From Candidatus Cloacimonadota bacterium (GTDB lineage: Bacteria > Cloacimonadota > Cloacimonadia > Cloacimonadales > JAFGVF01), in NCBI GenBank assembly GCA_016838885.1, contig JAEKNW010000224.1:1-50922 (forward strand): a stretch of DNA of 50,922 nt, given 5' to 3'. Position numbers and translations under genes: made by a program. Below, piece after piece: positions 7,285 to 15,362 of the stretch. The notes beneath the pieces were generated by a model, which saw nothing but the letters and a program-made list of their open reading frames with translations, was not told where the DNA came from and made no database searches. Every line of letters starts with the position of its first letter. The first letter of the stretch is position 1.

Positions 7285-8565
7285 ATGCTAAAATTAAAAT
7301 TACTAAAATACTTTTTTGAACTGAAAAAAGTAGAAAAATATAACGAAGAAAAGATTAAGGAAATCCAGTTAGAAAAATTTAGAAACATCTTCGAATATGC
7401 AAAAAGGAATTCTAACTTTTATGAAAAGTTATATAAAGTGCATGGTGTTTATGATTTAGGTATAAAAGATTTTTCTGATATAGAAAAAATTCCTCTTATT
7501 TATAAAAAAGATTTGAGGAATGCGGGTTTGGATTTAATAGCTACCAATTTAAATGGCAGGAATATTCACACAACTAGTGGTTCAACAGGTGTACCTGTAA
7601 AAATTGCTTTTTCACCTTATGAAGATTTTACAGCTCATATTCGGGTTTTACACATCTTGTTAAAAGCTGGTTATAAGATAACAGATAAGATATACATGGT
7701 AACTCGATATGAGCAGGATGATAGGTTCGATATAGAGAATAAACTATCTTTACTCCAAGTATTTCAATCAAAACTAAAATTATTTCAAAGAAAGATAATA
7801 TCAATTTATACAGAACCAAAAATTATTGTTGATACTTTAATTAAGGAGAAACCTAAAGTATTGTGGTCAACCCCTTCAATAATGCAGATAATCGTCAATG
7901 AGTTAAAAAAAAGGCAAATATCTTTAAGAATACCACTTCTCTTATACACCTCAGAGACTGTTTTTTCAGATCAAGAAAAAGATTTTAGGGAGTTTTTAGG
8001 TGATAAAATTGTCAATATTTACGGGTGTATGGAATCTCCAACTCTATGCTATGATATAAATTTATCTGGAAGAATGACAACTTTCCCCAATTCAAATCTA
8101 TTTGAGTTTAAAAAACTTGAAAACAATAAACTAGAAAGCTATGACTCTCCGATAATAACAAATCTAATAAACTATAGTTTTCCTGTAATCAGATATGAAG
8201 TTGGTGATGTGGTTGATAATAGTTTTAGAGATGTGAGCCGTAAATCTTTTAATATTGGAAAAGTATATGGACGTCAAGATGACATAATTAGAATTGCTGG
8301 GGATAGATATTTAGCTCATCATCATGCTCATGAGATGTTTATGACAATTGATGGATGTGAACAATGGAAAATAATTCAAAAAAATAGTGATATAACGCTC
8401 TATTTATATACCAATGATCTTGAAAGCTTTTCTAAGTCAAAAGAGAGAGCACAACATGTTTGGAACAAAAGATATCCAGATGTTAAAATTAATATTGAAC
8501 GAATGGATTTTATTGAGATTAATGAAAAATCAGGTAAATTTAAAAATATTGAGGTAATTAAATGA
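7285..8565 (+). CDS. CapK/PaaK-like adenylate-forming enzyme (copy 2)
   Basis: This 426 aa tandem paralogue of the preceding gene shares the N-terminal helices (KIKEIQLEKFRNIFEYA), TSGSTGVPV, NIYGCMESP, VIRYEVGDV, GKVYGRQDD and a C-terminal KSGKFK. The same motifs are intact, so both copies should be active. An odd stretch of histidines (AHHHAHEMF) follows the hinge where copy 1 has SFHQTYHLF, so this position is variable and His-rich in both and may touch the acyl group. The stop overlaps the CapA start (ATGA). Tandem CapK copies suggest two acyl substrates or a heteromer. Confidence 0.88.
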   Translation: MLKLKLLKYFFELKKVEKYNEEKIKEIQLEKFRNIFEYAKRNSNFYEKLYKVHGVYDLGIKDFSDIEKIPLIYKKDLRNAGLDLIATNLNGRNIHTTSGSTGVPVKIAFSPYEDFTAHIRVLHILLKAGYKITDKIYMVTRYEQDDRFDIENKLSLLQVFQSKLKLFQRKIISIYTEPKIIVDTLIKEKPKVLWSTPSIMQIIVNELKKRQISLRIPLLLYTSETVFSDQEKDFREFLGDKIVNIYGCMESPTLCYDINLSGRMTTFPNSNLFEFKKLENNKLESYDSPIITNLINYSFPVIRYEVGDVVDNSFRDVSRKSFNIGKVYGRQDDIIRIAGDRYLAHHHAHEMFMTIDGCEQWKIIQKNSDITLYLYTNDLESFSKSKERAQHVWNKRYPDVKINIERMDFIEINEKSGKFKNIEVIK

Positions 8566-9659
8566 TTTTAACTCTTGTCGGAGATATTTCACTTAGTGAA
8601 ATAGATGTAAATGCTTATAAAATAGATGACATGATAATTGAATATTTATTACAATCCGATTTTACTATTGGTAATTTAGAGAGTCCAATAACTAACTGTG
8701 AGAAGAAAAGGGATTTTTTACCACTTAATTTGAAATCTGCTCAAGACTCAATTTCCTTGCTAAAACATTTTTCTTATCTAAATTTATGTAATAATCATAT
8801 ATTTGATTTTGGTGATAAAGGGTATTTGGATACTATAAAATTTTTAGAAGATAATAGAATATATTATTCAGGCGTTATAAAAAGGAAAACACAGCAAAAT
8901 GATTTACCTTTTAAAATTAATATTAATTCTCAAGAAAAAGTATGCATCATTTCCGCAACAAGATGGGGAAATCTTAAAAATACCGAATATGGAACAATTG
9001 CTTTTAAACAAATTGAGAGATTTATAAAAAGAATTATTAAAGAAGATTATTTCTTGATTTATTATCCTCATTGGGGTTATGAATATATAACTATTCCACC
9101 ACCAGATGTAAGAAAACATGCTCACAAAATGATTGACTTAGGGGTTGATTTAATTGTAGGAACCCACCCTCATATAGTGCAAGGATATGAAATGTATAAA
9201 AACAAATATATCTTCTATAGTTTAGGGAATTTTATATTTAACACAAAATTTAATCAAACAGCTTATAATCAACATTTAGTAAATAAATCTTTAGTATTGA
9301 AATTGTCTATTAAAAATAAAATAGTTGAAAAATTTCATTTCCAACCCTTTGAATTTAGTGAAAAGGGAATGTTGGTGAATTCAGATGTTATTAATGAAAA
9401 ATACCTAATTGAAATATCCAAGATATTTAATGAATCTAACTTTGTATATAAAATAGAGTATTATAAGCAAACGGTGCATTTAGCTAAGCAAAGTGCAAAG
9501 ATTAGGAATAAATTAATGAATCAATCTAAGAAAGATAAAAAGTTCAAATCTTTATTATACAACTATCTAAATGCTACCCCTCAGGATATCAAAAATAGAA
9601 TATTCGCATTGTTAATTAATAAATGTTCAGCAATCCTGCATAGAAGCAAAGAGAAGTAA
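8562..9659 (+). CDS. CapA family protein (PGA_cap metallophosphatase fold)
   Basis: This 365 aa protein is a member of the CapA/PgsA family of calcineurin-like metal-dependent phosphoesterases linked to poly-gamma-glutamate and other capsules. Metal-site motifs are visible in order: LVGDISLSE at the N-terminus, GNLESPI, CNNHIFDFGDKG, YYPHWGYEY, GTHPHIVQGYE and FYSLGNFIF. There is no signal peptide or N-terminal anchor, unlike many CapA proteins, so this one is probably cytoplasmic. The ATG overlaps the stop of the CapK copy 2 gene, and its own stop overlaps the next ATG (TAATG), so it is inside a translationally coupled operon. Its exact reaction is unknown. Confidence 0.88.
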   Translation: MILTLVGDISLSEIDVNAYKIDDMIIEYLLQSDFTIGNLESPITNCEKKRDFLPLNLKSAQDSISLLKHFSYLNLCNNHIFDFGDKGYLDTIKFLEDNRIYYSGVIKRKTQQNDLPFKININSQEKVCIISATRWGNLKNTEYGTIAFKQIERFIKRIIKEDYFLIYYPHWGYEYITIPPPDVRKHAHKMIDLGVDLIVGTHPHIVQGYEMYKNKYIFYSLGNFIFNTKFNQTAYNQHLVNKSLVLKLSIKNKIVEKFHFQPFEFSEKGMLVNSDVINEKYLIEISKIFNESNFVYKIEYYKQTVHLAKQSAKIRNKLMNQSKKDKKFKSLLYNYLNATPQDIKNRIFALLINKCSAILHRSKEK

Positions 9660-10645
9660 TGAAGTATAAAAAAACAATTCAATTAAGTATAACCCTTCTT
9701 ATGTTCTATTTTATTTATAGAACATTTGGTGTTTCTATCCAGAGTATTATTGAAGAAGTGAAAAATATTAGTGATCCTAAATGGTTATTATTCACTATTT
9801 TTATTCCATCATTAATAATTCCAGCCATTTCGATTAATAGATGGGGGTTTTTCTTACGATCAATAGGGATCTATGAAAAACCGTTAACACTTGTTAAAAT
9901 TAATTTCTTATCGATTTTTTATGGTTTAGTATTACCTTCATCAACCGGGTTTGATGCAGTTAGAATGTATTTAATTGAAAAAAGAAATCCTGATAAACGT
10001 GGCAAAGCAGGAAGTACAATTATTATAGAGCGTTATTTTGGTTTTGTTATTCTAAGCCTGATAGGTATCTGGGGAATAGTCTCAATAAGAGATTTATTAA
10101 CTCAGCAACAATTTTTTTACATGTTTTTAGCAATGTTACTCATTTTAATAATATTGATCTTTCTCGGATTCGTTATTAGTAATCAATATATATTTAATCT
10201 AACTAATAATCTTCTATCTAAATCAAAATATCTAAACAGAATTTTTTCTTACCTGATTTCACTACACGATGCTCTTAGGACATTTCCTGTAAAGAAAGTT
10301 CTTTTGAGCTCAATTGTTCTGATAACTATGTTTCAATTAGTTACCATCCTGAATGTCTTTTTTATTTTCAAATCTTTTAATATTGATATACCTCTCATTA
10401 ATCATTTAGCAATGATTCCAATCATAAACATTATTTCAATAATTCCCCTTTCAATATCTGGATTTGGTATTAGGGAAGGAGCTTTTACTTATTTCTACTC
10501 TTTAGTAGGTATTGATCCTACGGTAGCTTTAATAATATCTTTGATGAATTATATAATTCTTATGGGAATACCTGCACTTATAGGGGGTGGAATAAACGTG
10601 TATGACTTAATTTTCAAGAGGAAAAATGAGAAAAAACAATCATAG
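9659..10645 (+). CDS. Flippase-like membrane protein, UPF0104/LPG-synthase TM domain
   Basis: This is a 328 aa multi-pass membrane protein with about eight hydrophobic segments and no soluble domain. Family marks of the lysylphosphatidylglycerol synthase TM region (AglD/UPF0104) are the LPSSTGFDAVRMYLIEK loop and the GFGIREGAFTYFYS motif near the C-terminus. Such stand-alone domains are thought to move or bind lipid-linked substrates. It precedes and overlaps by 20 bases a GT2 gene of the polyprenyl-phosphate type. This suggests the pair makes and translocates a polyprenyl-linked sugar used as a donor at the outer face of the membrane. That role is inferred. Confidence 0.82.
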   Translation: MKYKKTIQLSITLLMFYFIYRTFGVSIQSIIEEVKNISDPKWLLFTIFIPSLIIPAISINRWGFFLRSIGIYEKPLTLVKINFLSIFYGLVLPSSTGFDAVRMYLIEKRNPDKRGKAGSTIIIERYFGFVILSLIGIWGIVSIRDLLTQQQFFYMFLAMLLILIILIFLGFVISNQYIFNLTNNLLSKSKYLNRIFSYLISLHDALRTFPVKKVLLSSIVLITMFQLVTILNVFFIFKSFNIDIPLINHLAMIPIINIISIIPLSISGFGIREGAFTYFYSLVGIDPTVALIISLMNYIILMGIPALIGGGINVYDLIFKRKNEKKQS

Positions 10646-11576
10646 TCTCTCAGTTGTAATTCCTGTTTATAATGATGAACAGGTTTTGTCAGAATTAATC
10701 AAGAGGCTAGTACCTGTATGTATAAAACTCTATAACGATGATTATGAAATAATCTTTATAGATGATGGTAGCAGAGATAAGTCTTATGACATTTTAGTAG
10801 GTCTTTTTCAGCAATATAAAGAAATTAAGGTATTGAAACAGGCAAAAAATTTTGGTCAAGCAAATGCAATTTTGGCAGGATTGAAATTTGCTAGAGGAAA
10901 ATATGTAGTTATAATGGATTCCGACCTGCAGGATAAACCTGAAGATATTCCTATTCTTATAAAAGAAATGGAAACAAGTGCTAGTGCAATGGCTATTGCA
11001 CTTTGGGAAAGTAGACGAGACACTCCAATAAAAAGATTAACTTCTTGGATGTTCTATACTTTTTCTCAGAATGTAACTAATATTAAATATGAGAAAGGTC
11101 TTGGAGTCTTTAGGGTTATTGAGAGAGATAAAATAATAAACTTGTTGGATGTACCTGAAATCACAGGAACAATTCTTAGTTTGATATATTGGTCAGGGAT
11201 TAGTTACGTTGCAGTGCCTTTAAAACGAGATAAACGTCATGCAGGTGCTTCAGGGTATAGTTTAAAAAAGATGTTATCTTTGACCGCAGACAGAATATTT
11301 TCATATTCATTATTTCCGATGAAAATAATGACAAATAGTGGTCTTCTCATTGGGCTAGGAAGCTTTGGAGTGGGAATATTCACATTAGTAAGAAAATTAA
11401 TTGGAGCAAGTGTTCTTCCTGGTTGGACATCCATAATCATTATCGTTTCATTTCTTTTTGGATTAAATTTTATATTTCTAGGATTGTTAGGAGAATATAT
11501 TGGAAGAATTTATTTGGAAACTAAAAAGAGACCAAAATATGTAACAGAAATTGTTTTAGATAGAGATGAGAGGTGA
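10626..11576 (+). CDS. GT2 glycosyltransferase, polyprenyl-phosphate type (GtrB/ArnC-like)
   Basis: This 316 aa protein has an N-terminal GT-A domain and two C-terminal membrane helices (about residues 230-290). Motifs are VVIPVYNDEQVL, IDDGSRDKS, the nucleotide-sugar DxD in MDSDLQDKPEDIP, and the membrane-proximal KRDKRHAGASGYSLKKM typical of dolichol/undecaprenyl-phosphate sugar synthases. The expected product is an undecaprenyl-phosphate sugar. The ribosome site AAGAGG lies inside the preceding membrane protein gene. The sugar transferred cannot be told. A donor modified by the acyl-activation genes around it is possible. Confidence 0.88.
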   Translation: MRKNNHSLSVVIPVYNDEQVLSELIKRLVPVCIKLYNDDYEIIFIDDGSRDKSYDILVGLFQQYKEIKVLKQAKNFGQANAILAGLKFARGKYVVIMDSDLQDKPEDIPILIKEMETSASAMAIALWESRRDTPIKRLTSWMFYTFSQNVTNIKYEKGLGVFRVIERDKIINLLDVPEITGTILSLIYWSGISYVAVPLKRDKRHAGASGYSLKKMLSLTADRIFSYSLFPMKIMTNSGLLIGLGSFGVGIFTLVRKLIGASVLPGWTSIIIIVSFLFGLNFIFLGLLGEYIGRIYLETKKRPKYVTEIVLDRDER

Positions 11577-11578
11577 TT

Positions 11579-12235
11579 ATGGAAAAAATTATTATTTTAG
11601 GTGGAATCGGTAATGGTACTGTCATAGCTCAAGCTATTGTGGATGCGAACAATAGAGGGAGTAATGAATACGAGATAGTTGGATATTTGAATGATAGAGA
11701 AGAAGTGGGAAGCTCAATAGAAGGTTTTCCTGTTTTAGGGAAAATAAAAGAGGCTTCAAATTTTGCTAAACAAGGCTATAAATTTATTAACACATTATAT
11801 AGAATAGATGGTCAACAAGAGAGATTAGATTTATTTCAGAGTTTAGAGTTAGTAGATTCTGATTTAGCTATCTTTGTACATCCTACAGCATTTGTTGCTC
11901 CTAATGTTGAGATTGAACCAGGTGCAGTAATTATGCCTTATGTTATGATATCTGCTGGAGCGATGATAGGAAAGGGAACCCTTATAATGGTTGGCGCAAG
12001 TATTGGGCACAATACAAAATTAGGACCATATAATCATATTGCTGCTCAAGCTGTAGTTGGTGCTTATATTGAAACAGGTATTGGGGTTCATATTGGTTTA
12101 AATGCGACTGTTAGAGAAAACTTGGTTATTGGGGACCATGCAACTCTTGGTATGGGAGCGGTCTTAACAAAAAACATAAATCAGAAAGAAATTTGGATTG
12201 GAAATCCGGCAATCTTTTTAAGGAACGTAAAATAA
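11579..12235 (+). CDS. NeuD-family sugar O/N-acyltransferase
   Basis: This is a 218 aa left-handed beta-helix acyltransferase with an N-terminal Rossmann-like PglD_N domain (KIIILGGIGNGTVIAQAI) and C-terminal hexapeptide repeats (from about residue 95, VHPTAFVAPNVEIEPG onward). The catalytic His of this family is probably in GASIGHNT. Relatives are PglD and NeuD, which transfer acetyl groups from acetyl-CoA to amino-sugars or sialic acid. The ORF track begins at GTG 11573, but GAGAGG ends there, so ATG 11579 is the better start. In this operon another acyl group supplied by the CapK or CitE-like enzymes is conceivable. Confidence 0.85.
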   Translation: MEKIIILGGIGNGTVIAQAIVDANNRGSNEYEIVGYLNDREEVGSSIEGFPVLGKIKEASNFAKQGYKFINTLYRIDGQQERLDLFQSLELVDSDLAIFVHPTAFVAPNVEIEPGAVIMPYVMISAGAMIGKGTLIMVGASIGHNTKLGPYNHIAAQAVVGAYIETGIGVHIGLNATVRENLVIGDHATLGMGAVLTKNINQKEIWIGNPAIFLRNVK

Positions 12236-12245
12236 GGATGTAAAT

Positions 12246-13031
12246 ATGTACAGTATTAATGAGACTTATCTTGATAAAGAAAAAGAAAAGCTATTTGAAA
12301 TCAAAACAAATAGTTTAAGAAAAAATTTTGAAAAGAGACGGATCAATGTCCATACGTTTCTTAAAAAAGCTGATATATTTAGATTTATTGAAGAATTTAT
12401 TACAACAAGAGCTGAAATTAAAAATATTGCATTCAGTGATAGTGTAACATTGTATCAGTTAGGAATGTATGATTGGTTTGAATCACAAGCCACTGATAAA
12501 GGGTATGTTATTAATCAACCATTAAAAAGGTCTCGTACAGGACAATTTGCGGTGTTTGGAGAAGAACCCCCCGGAAAAATGAATATCCCATATGATATAT
12601 GGAAGCCTAAAAACGATCGGTGGTATCAAGGTTTAAGAGACTCTCTAACCAGCGATTTGCTAGTAATTGGGGCCAATGCTATCACAATGAATGGTGAGAT
12701 TGTTTCTGTTGATGGAATCGGGAATAGGGTATCTGGTATGATTTTTGGACCAAAGCATGTATTATGTATTGTAGGTAGAAATAAAATAGTTAATGATATT
12801 GACTCAGCTTTAGACAGGATACATAACTATTCAGCACCTCTAAACTATATTAGGCATAATAGTAAACACTCAACAAATTTTGATGAATTACCCTGTTTAC
12901 AAATAGGAAAATGTGTAAAATGCAGTAATTTAGAGAGTGCATGTTTAAATACAGTAATAATTAGGGGGCAGGTAAAACAACATCAAGATAGAATACATCT
13001 TTTAATAATAAATGACGAGTTAGGATTTTAA
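12246..13031 (+). CDS. LUD domain protein (LutC/DUF162-like) with C-terminal Cys cluster
   Basis: This 261 aa protein is similar to the LUD-domain family. The core fold motifs are ALSDS-like FSDSVTLYQLG, LLVIGANAITMNGEIVSVDG and GNRVSGMIFGPKHV. The C-terminus has CLQIGKCVKC and ESACLNTVIIRG, four cysteines in the place where this subfamily carries an Fe-S or Zn site. Known LUD proteins act in lactate oxidation (LutB/LutC), but no LutA or LutB is nearby. The gene is spaced ten bases from the NeuD-like gene with a good AAGGATG site and seven bases from an ATP-grasp gene, so it belongs to the acyl operon. Its reaction here is unknown. Confidence 0.8.
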   Translation: MYSINETYLDKEKEKLFEIKTNSLRKNFEKRRINVHTFLKKADIFRFIEEFITTRAEIKNIAFSDSVTLYQLGMYDWFESQATDKGYVINQPLKRSRTGQFAVFGEEPPGKMNIPYDIWKPKNDRWYQGLRDSLTSDLLVIGANAITMNGEIVSVDGIGNRVSGMIFGPKHVLCIVGRNKIVNDIDSALDRIHNYSAPLNYIRHNSKHSTNFDELPCLQIGKCVKCSNLESACLNTVIIRGQVKQHQDRIHLLIINDELGF

Positions 13032-13037
13032 TAGGTT

Positions 13038-14198
13038 ATGAAAATTGTTGTAATTGGAGCAAGTTATTTACAATTACCCTTGGTTAAAAAGTGTAAAGAA
13101 ATGGGATTGGAAACTCATGTTTTTGCATGGGAAGATGGTGCTGTGGCTAGAAGTATTTCTAATTATTTTTACCCAATTTCGATAACAGAGAAAGAGACTA
13201 TTCTTAAAGAGTGTCTTTTAATAAAACCAACGGGTGTTATTTCGATAGCTTCTGATTTAGCTATGAACACAGTAAATTATATCACATCAGAGCTAAACTT
13301 GATTGGAAATAGTATCGAAAGTACTGAGGTTACCACAAATAAGTACAAAATGCGTGAAAAGTTGAGTGAGCATGGAGTATTATGCCCCCAGTTTCTAAAA
13401 TTAGAAACTCTTGATAAGGGTAAAATTGACCTAGTCAAGGATGAATTTAAATGTCCTTACATCGTGAAACCAACAGATAGGTCTGGCAGTAGAGGTGTGA
13501 CTAAGGTAGAAAATATAAATGATTTAGAAAATGCCATAAAAAGAGCAATTGGTTATTCATTAAGAAAAGAGTGTATTGTCGAAGAATTTGTTAGTGGTGA
13601 TGAAATTAGTGTAGAATCTATAAGTTATCAAGGTATTCATTATGTATTAGCTATTACGGATAAAGAAACTACCGGGAGTCCAAACTTTGTCGAAACTGCA
13701 CATCATCAACCATCAATCTATACCACCCGGAAAAAAGAAATTGAAAAATTGGTTATCTCTGCTTTAGATTCTTTAGAAGTAAAAAATGGCGCCTCTCACA
13801 CGGAAATTAAAATTACTAAAACTGGGGAGTTATTTGTTATTGAAATAGGAGCAAGAATGGGAGGAGATTTTATAGGCTCACATCTTGTCAAGCTCTCAAC
13901 AGGGTATGACTTTGTTAAGGGTGTTATTGAAGTCTCCTTAGGTAAATTTACAGAACCCAATCTAAAAAATGATTTTTATTCAGGAGTTTATTTTCTCTAT
14001 TCAAAATCTCAAGGGACTATTCTTACGATTAAAGATAAAACAGGTAATTATCCACAAATAATGGAAAAAGAAATTAACCTAAAAATAGGGGATGAGATAA
14101 AACCGCTTACGGAAAGTGCTGATAGGAAAGGATATTATATTTATCAATCCAAAGAAAAATTTTGCAAATCCAATCTAATTGAATTAAAAATACAATAA
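13038..14198 (+). CDS. ATP-grasp carboxylate-amine ligase-like protein
   Basis: This 386 aa protein has the biotin carboxylase/carbamoyl phosphate synthetase-like ATP-grasp layout. It has an N-terminal pre-ATP-grasp domain (IVVIGASYLQLPLVKKC), a Lys-bearing strand CPYIVKPTDRSGSRGV, CIVEEFVSGDEISVES, and the metal-binding pair around HTEIKITK and VIEIGARMGGDF. These enzymes join a carboxylate to an amine or thiol through an acyl-phosphate. It closes the 4.3-14.2 kb operon. With CapA and the CapK-like enzymes, an amide-linked amino-acid or acyl substituent is a reasonable guess, but no substrate can be named. Confidence 0.85.
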   Translation: MKIVVIGASYLQLPLVKKCKEMGLETHVFAWEDGAVARSISNYFYPISITEKETILKECLLIKPTGVISIASDLAMNTVNYITSELNLIGNSIESTEVTTNKYKMREKLSEHGVLCPQFLKLETLDKGKIDLVKDEFKCPYIVKPTDRSGSRGVTKVENINDLENAIKRAIGYSLRKECIVEEFVSGDEISVESISYQGIHYVLAITDKETTGSPNFVETAHHQPSIYTTRKKEIEKLVISALDSLEVKNGASHTEIKITKTGELFVIEIGARMGGDFIGSHLVKLSTGYDFVKGVIEVSLGKFTEPNLKNDFYSGVYFLYSKSQGTILTIKDKTGNYPQIMEKEINLKIGDEIKPLTESADRKGYYIYQSKEKFCKSNLIELKIQ

Positions 14199-14373
14199 TA
14201 TTCTTTTTTTTCTTGACCAAAAACATCCAAATAACAATTATACATACTTGAGAGAATTAGGTAGGTTCAATTTTGTCCCAAGAATAACTAAGCGAAATTG
14301 TAACTATTTTAATTCCATAAGTTTGTAAATTTCTGTGATACTTGAAATTTTAAAAATATATAGTGTGTAAATA
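14199..14373. other. AT-rich gap after the acyl operon
   Basis: No gene is visible. A T-rich run follows the ATP-grasp stop, but no clear hairpin precedes it. TTGACC at about 14213 has no good -10 at the usual distance. The region ends where structured element copy C begins. Confidence 0.5.
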
Positions 14374-14420
14374 GTGCTTCAGATTGCGGGTAATCTGTAA
14401 GTCATAGGGCGAAGCTTGCT
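14374..14420 (+). other. Conserved structured element, copy C
   Basis: Third copy of the element at 2143 and 4217. The hairpin is CAGATT-GCGGGT-AATCTG: the same six-base stem as copy A with a different loop. The core GTAAGTCATAGGGCGAAGC and the closing TTGCTTATTTTT match copy A. It lies 176 bases after the ATP-grasp stop and 112 bases before a GxxExxY gene, and runs directly into a CACCACAAAGG phrase repeat. Confidence 0.6.
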
Positions 14421-14428
14421 TATTTTTC

Positions 14429-14454
14429 ACCACAAAGGCACAAAGAACACAAAA
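14429..14454 (+). repeat. Plus-type phrase repeat upstream of GxxExxY gene 1
   Basis: A 26-base phrase beginning ACCACAAAGGCACAAAGAAC. It recurs with two mismatches directly after the GxxExxY gene (14941-14966) and in inverted form at 15162-15187 and 15308-15332. Confidence 0.8.
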
Positions 14455-14532
14455 TAAAACACAAAAAAGTGTTTTGAAATAAAGATTAATCTTATAAATT
14501 TGAAGATTAATTTAAAGCAACAAGAGGTTTTG

Positions 14533-14931
14533 ATGGTTTATGTAGCAATGGAAGAGTTAGATGAATTAAATGCTCTAAGCAAAAGAGTAATAGATTCAAT
14601 CTATCAAGTACATAAAGTACTAGGTCCTGGCTTATTAGAAAAAGCCTACCAGAAATGTCTTAGTGTAGAACTATCAAGCAGAGGAATTAAAAATGATTTA
14701 GAGGTTGAACTTCCTCTTATTTATAAAAATATAGATGTAGAAGTAAATTACAGAATTGATATCTTAGTTGAAGATAAAATCGTATTAGAACTAAAAGCTG
14801 TAGAAAAAGCTTTACCGATTCATGAAGCACAACTTCTAACATATTTAAAACTATCAAACAATAAACTTGGTTTTTTAGTTAACTTTAATGTGAAATATAT
14901 TAAAGAAGGTATAAAAAGAATGATGAATTAG
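14533..14931 (+). CDS. GxxExxY protein (PDDEXK_3 family), gene 1
   Basis: This is a 132 aa protein of the GxxExxY family, which Pfam places among PD-(D/E)XK nuclease-like folds. The name motif is GPGLLEKAYQ. The rest of the presumed active site is also present: Asp in YRIDILVED, then E-x-K in IVLELKA, and a later Gln (AQLLTYLK). ATG 14533 is preferred to the upstream TTG 14500 because GAGG lies five bases before it and the length then equals that of the closest paralogue at 31328. The function of the family is not established. It stands alone between phrase repeats. Confidence 0.85.
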   Translation: MVYVAMEELDELNALSKRVIDSIYQVHKVLGPGLLEKAYQKCLSVELSSRGIKNDLEVELPLIYKNIDVEVNYRIDILVEDKIVLELKAVEKALPIHEAQLLTYLKLSNNKLGFLVNFNVKYIKEGIKRMMN

Positions 14932-14940
14932 TATATTTTC

Positions 14941-15332
14941 ACCACAAAGACACAAAGAACGCAAAAATAAGAAAAGAATAGAACAATGATAAGCCAGATT
15001 TAACAGATCTGCACAGATAAGAAATAAGCTAAATTTCTTGATTAATTTAATGGTTTTAGTACTTTTGTGGCAAATATAATATTCAATTTCTTTATTAGGA
15101 GAAATATAGGTATTCAAGCAAAGCTCTGAATATTAAATTTTAAGTATAATTTTGTGTTTTTTTTTGTGTTCTTTGTGTCTTTGTGGTAAAAACTCTTTAT
15201 GTTAAATTCTTTCTTACCTAAGGTAAATTTTTAGGAAGAGATATAAATTATAAATCAGTAACAAAGCTCTGAATATTAATAAATTAAGCATTATTTTTGT
15301 GTCTATTTTAGTGTTCTTTGTGCATTTGTGGT
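14941..15332. repeat. Inverted phrase repeats in the gap after GxxExxY gene 1
   Basis: The 431-base gap before the dehydrogenase gene holds no gene. A plus-type phrase (14941-14966, ACCACAAAGACACAAAGAAC) is matched in inverted orientation at 15162-15187 (25 of 26 bases) and less well at 15308-15332. The two minus copies are each preceded by a direct repeat, CAAAGCTCTGAATATTAA (15119-15136 and 15262-15279), so the minus unit seems to have been duplicated as a block of about 143 bases. The roughly 80-base module with CAGATTTAACAGATC follows the plus arm. Confidence 0.8.
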
Positions 15333-15362
15333 AAAAACTCTTTGTATTGAAAAAGGAGAAAT

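Noticed and set aside
5996-8565. Phenylacetate degradation genes (PaaK)
   Set aside because: No other paa genes are present; the neighbours are capsule-type genes, so CapK-like is the safer call.
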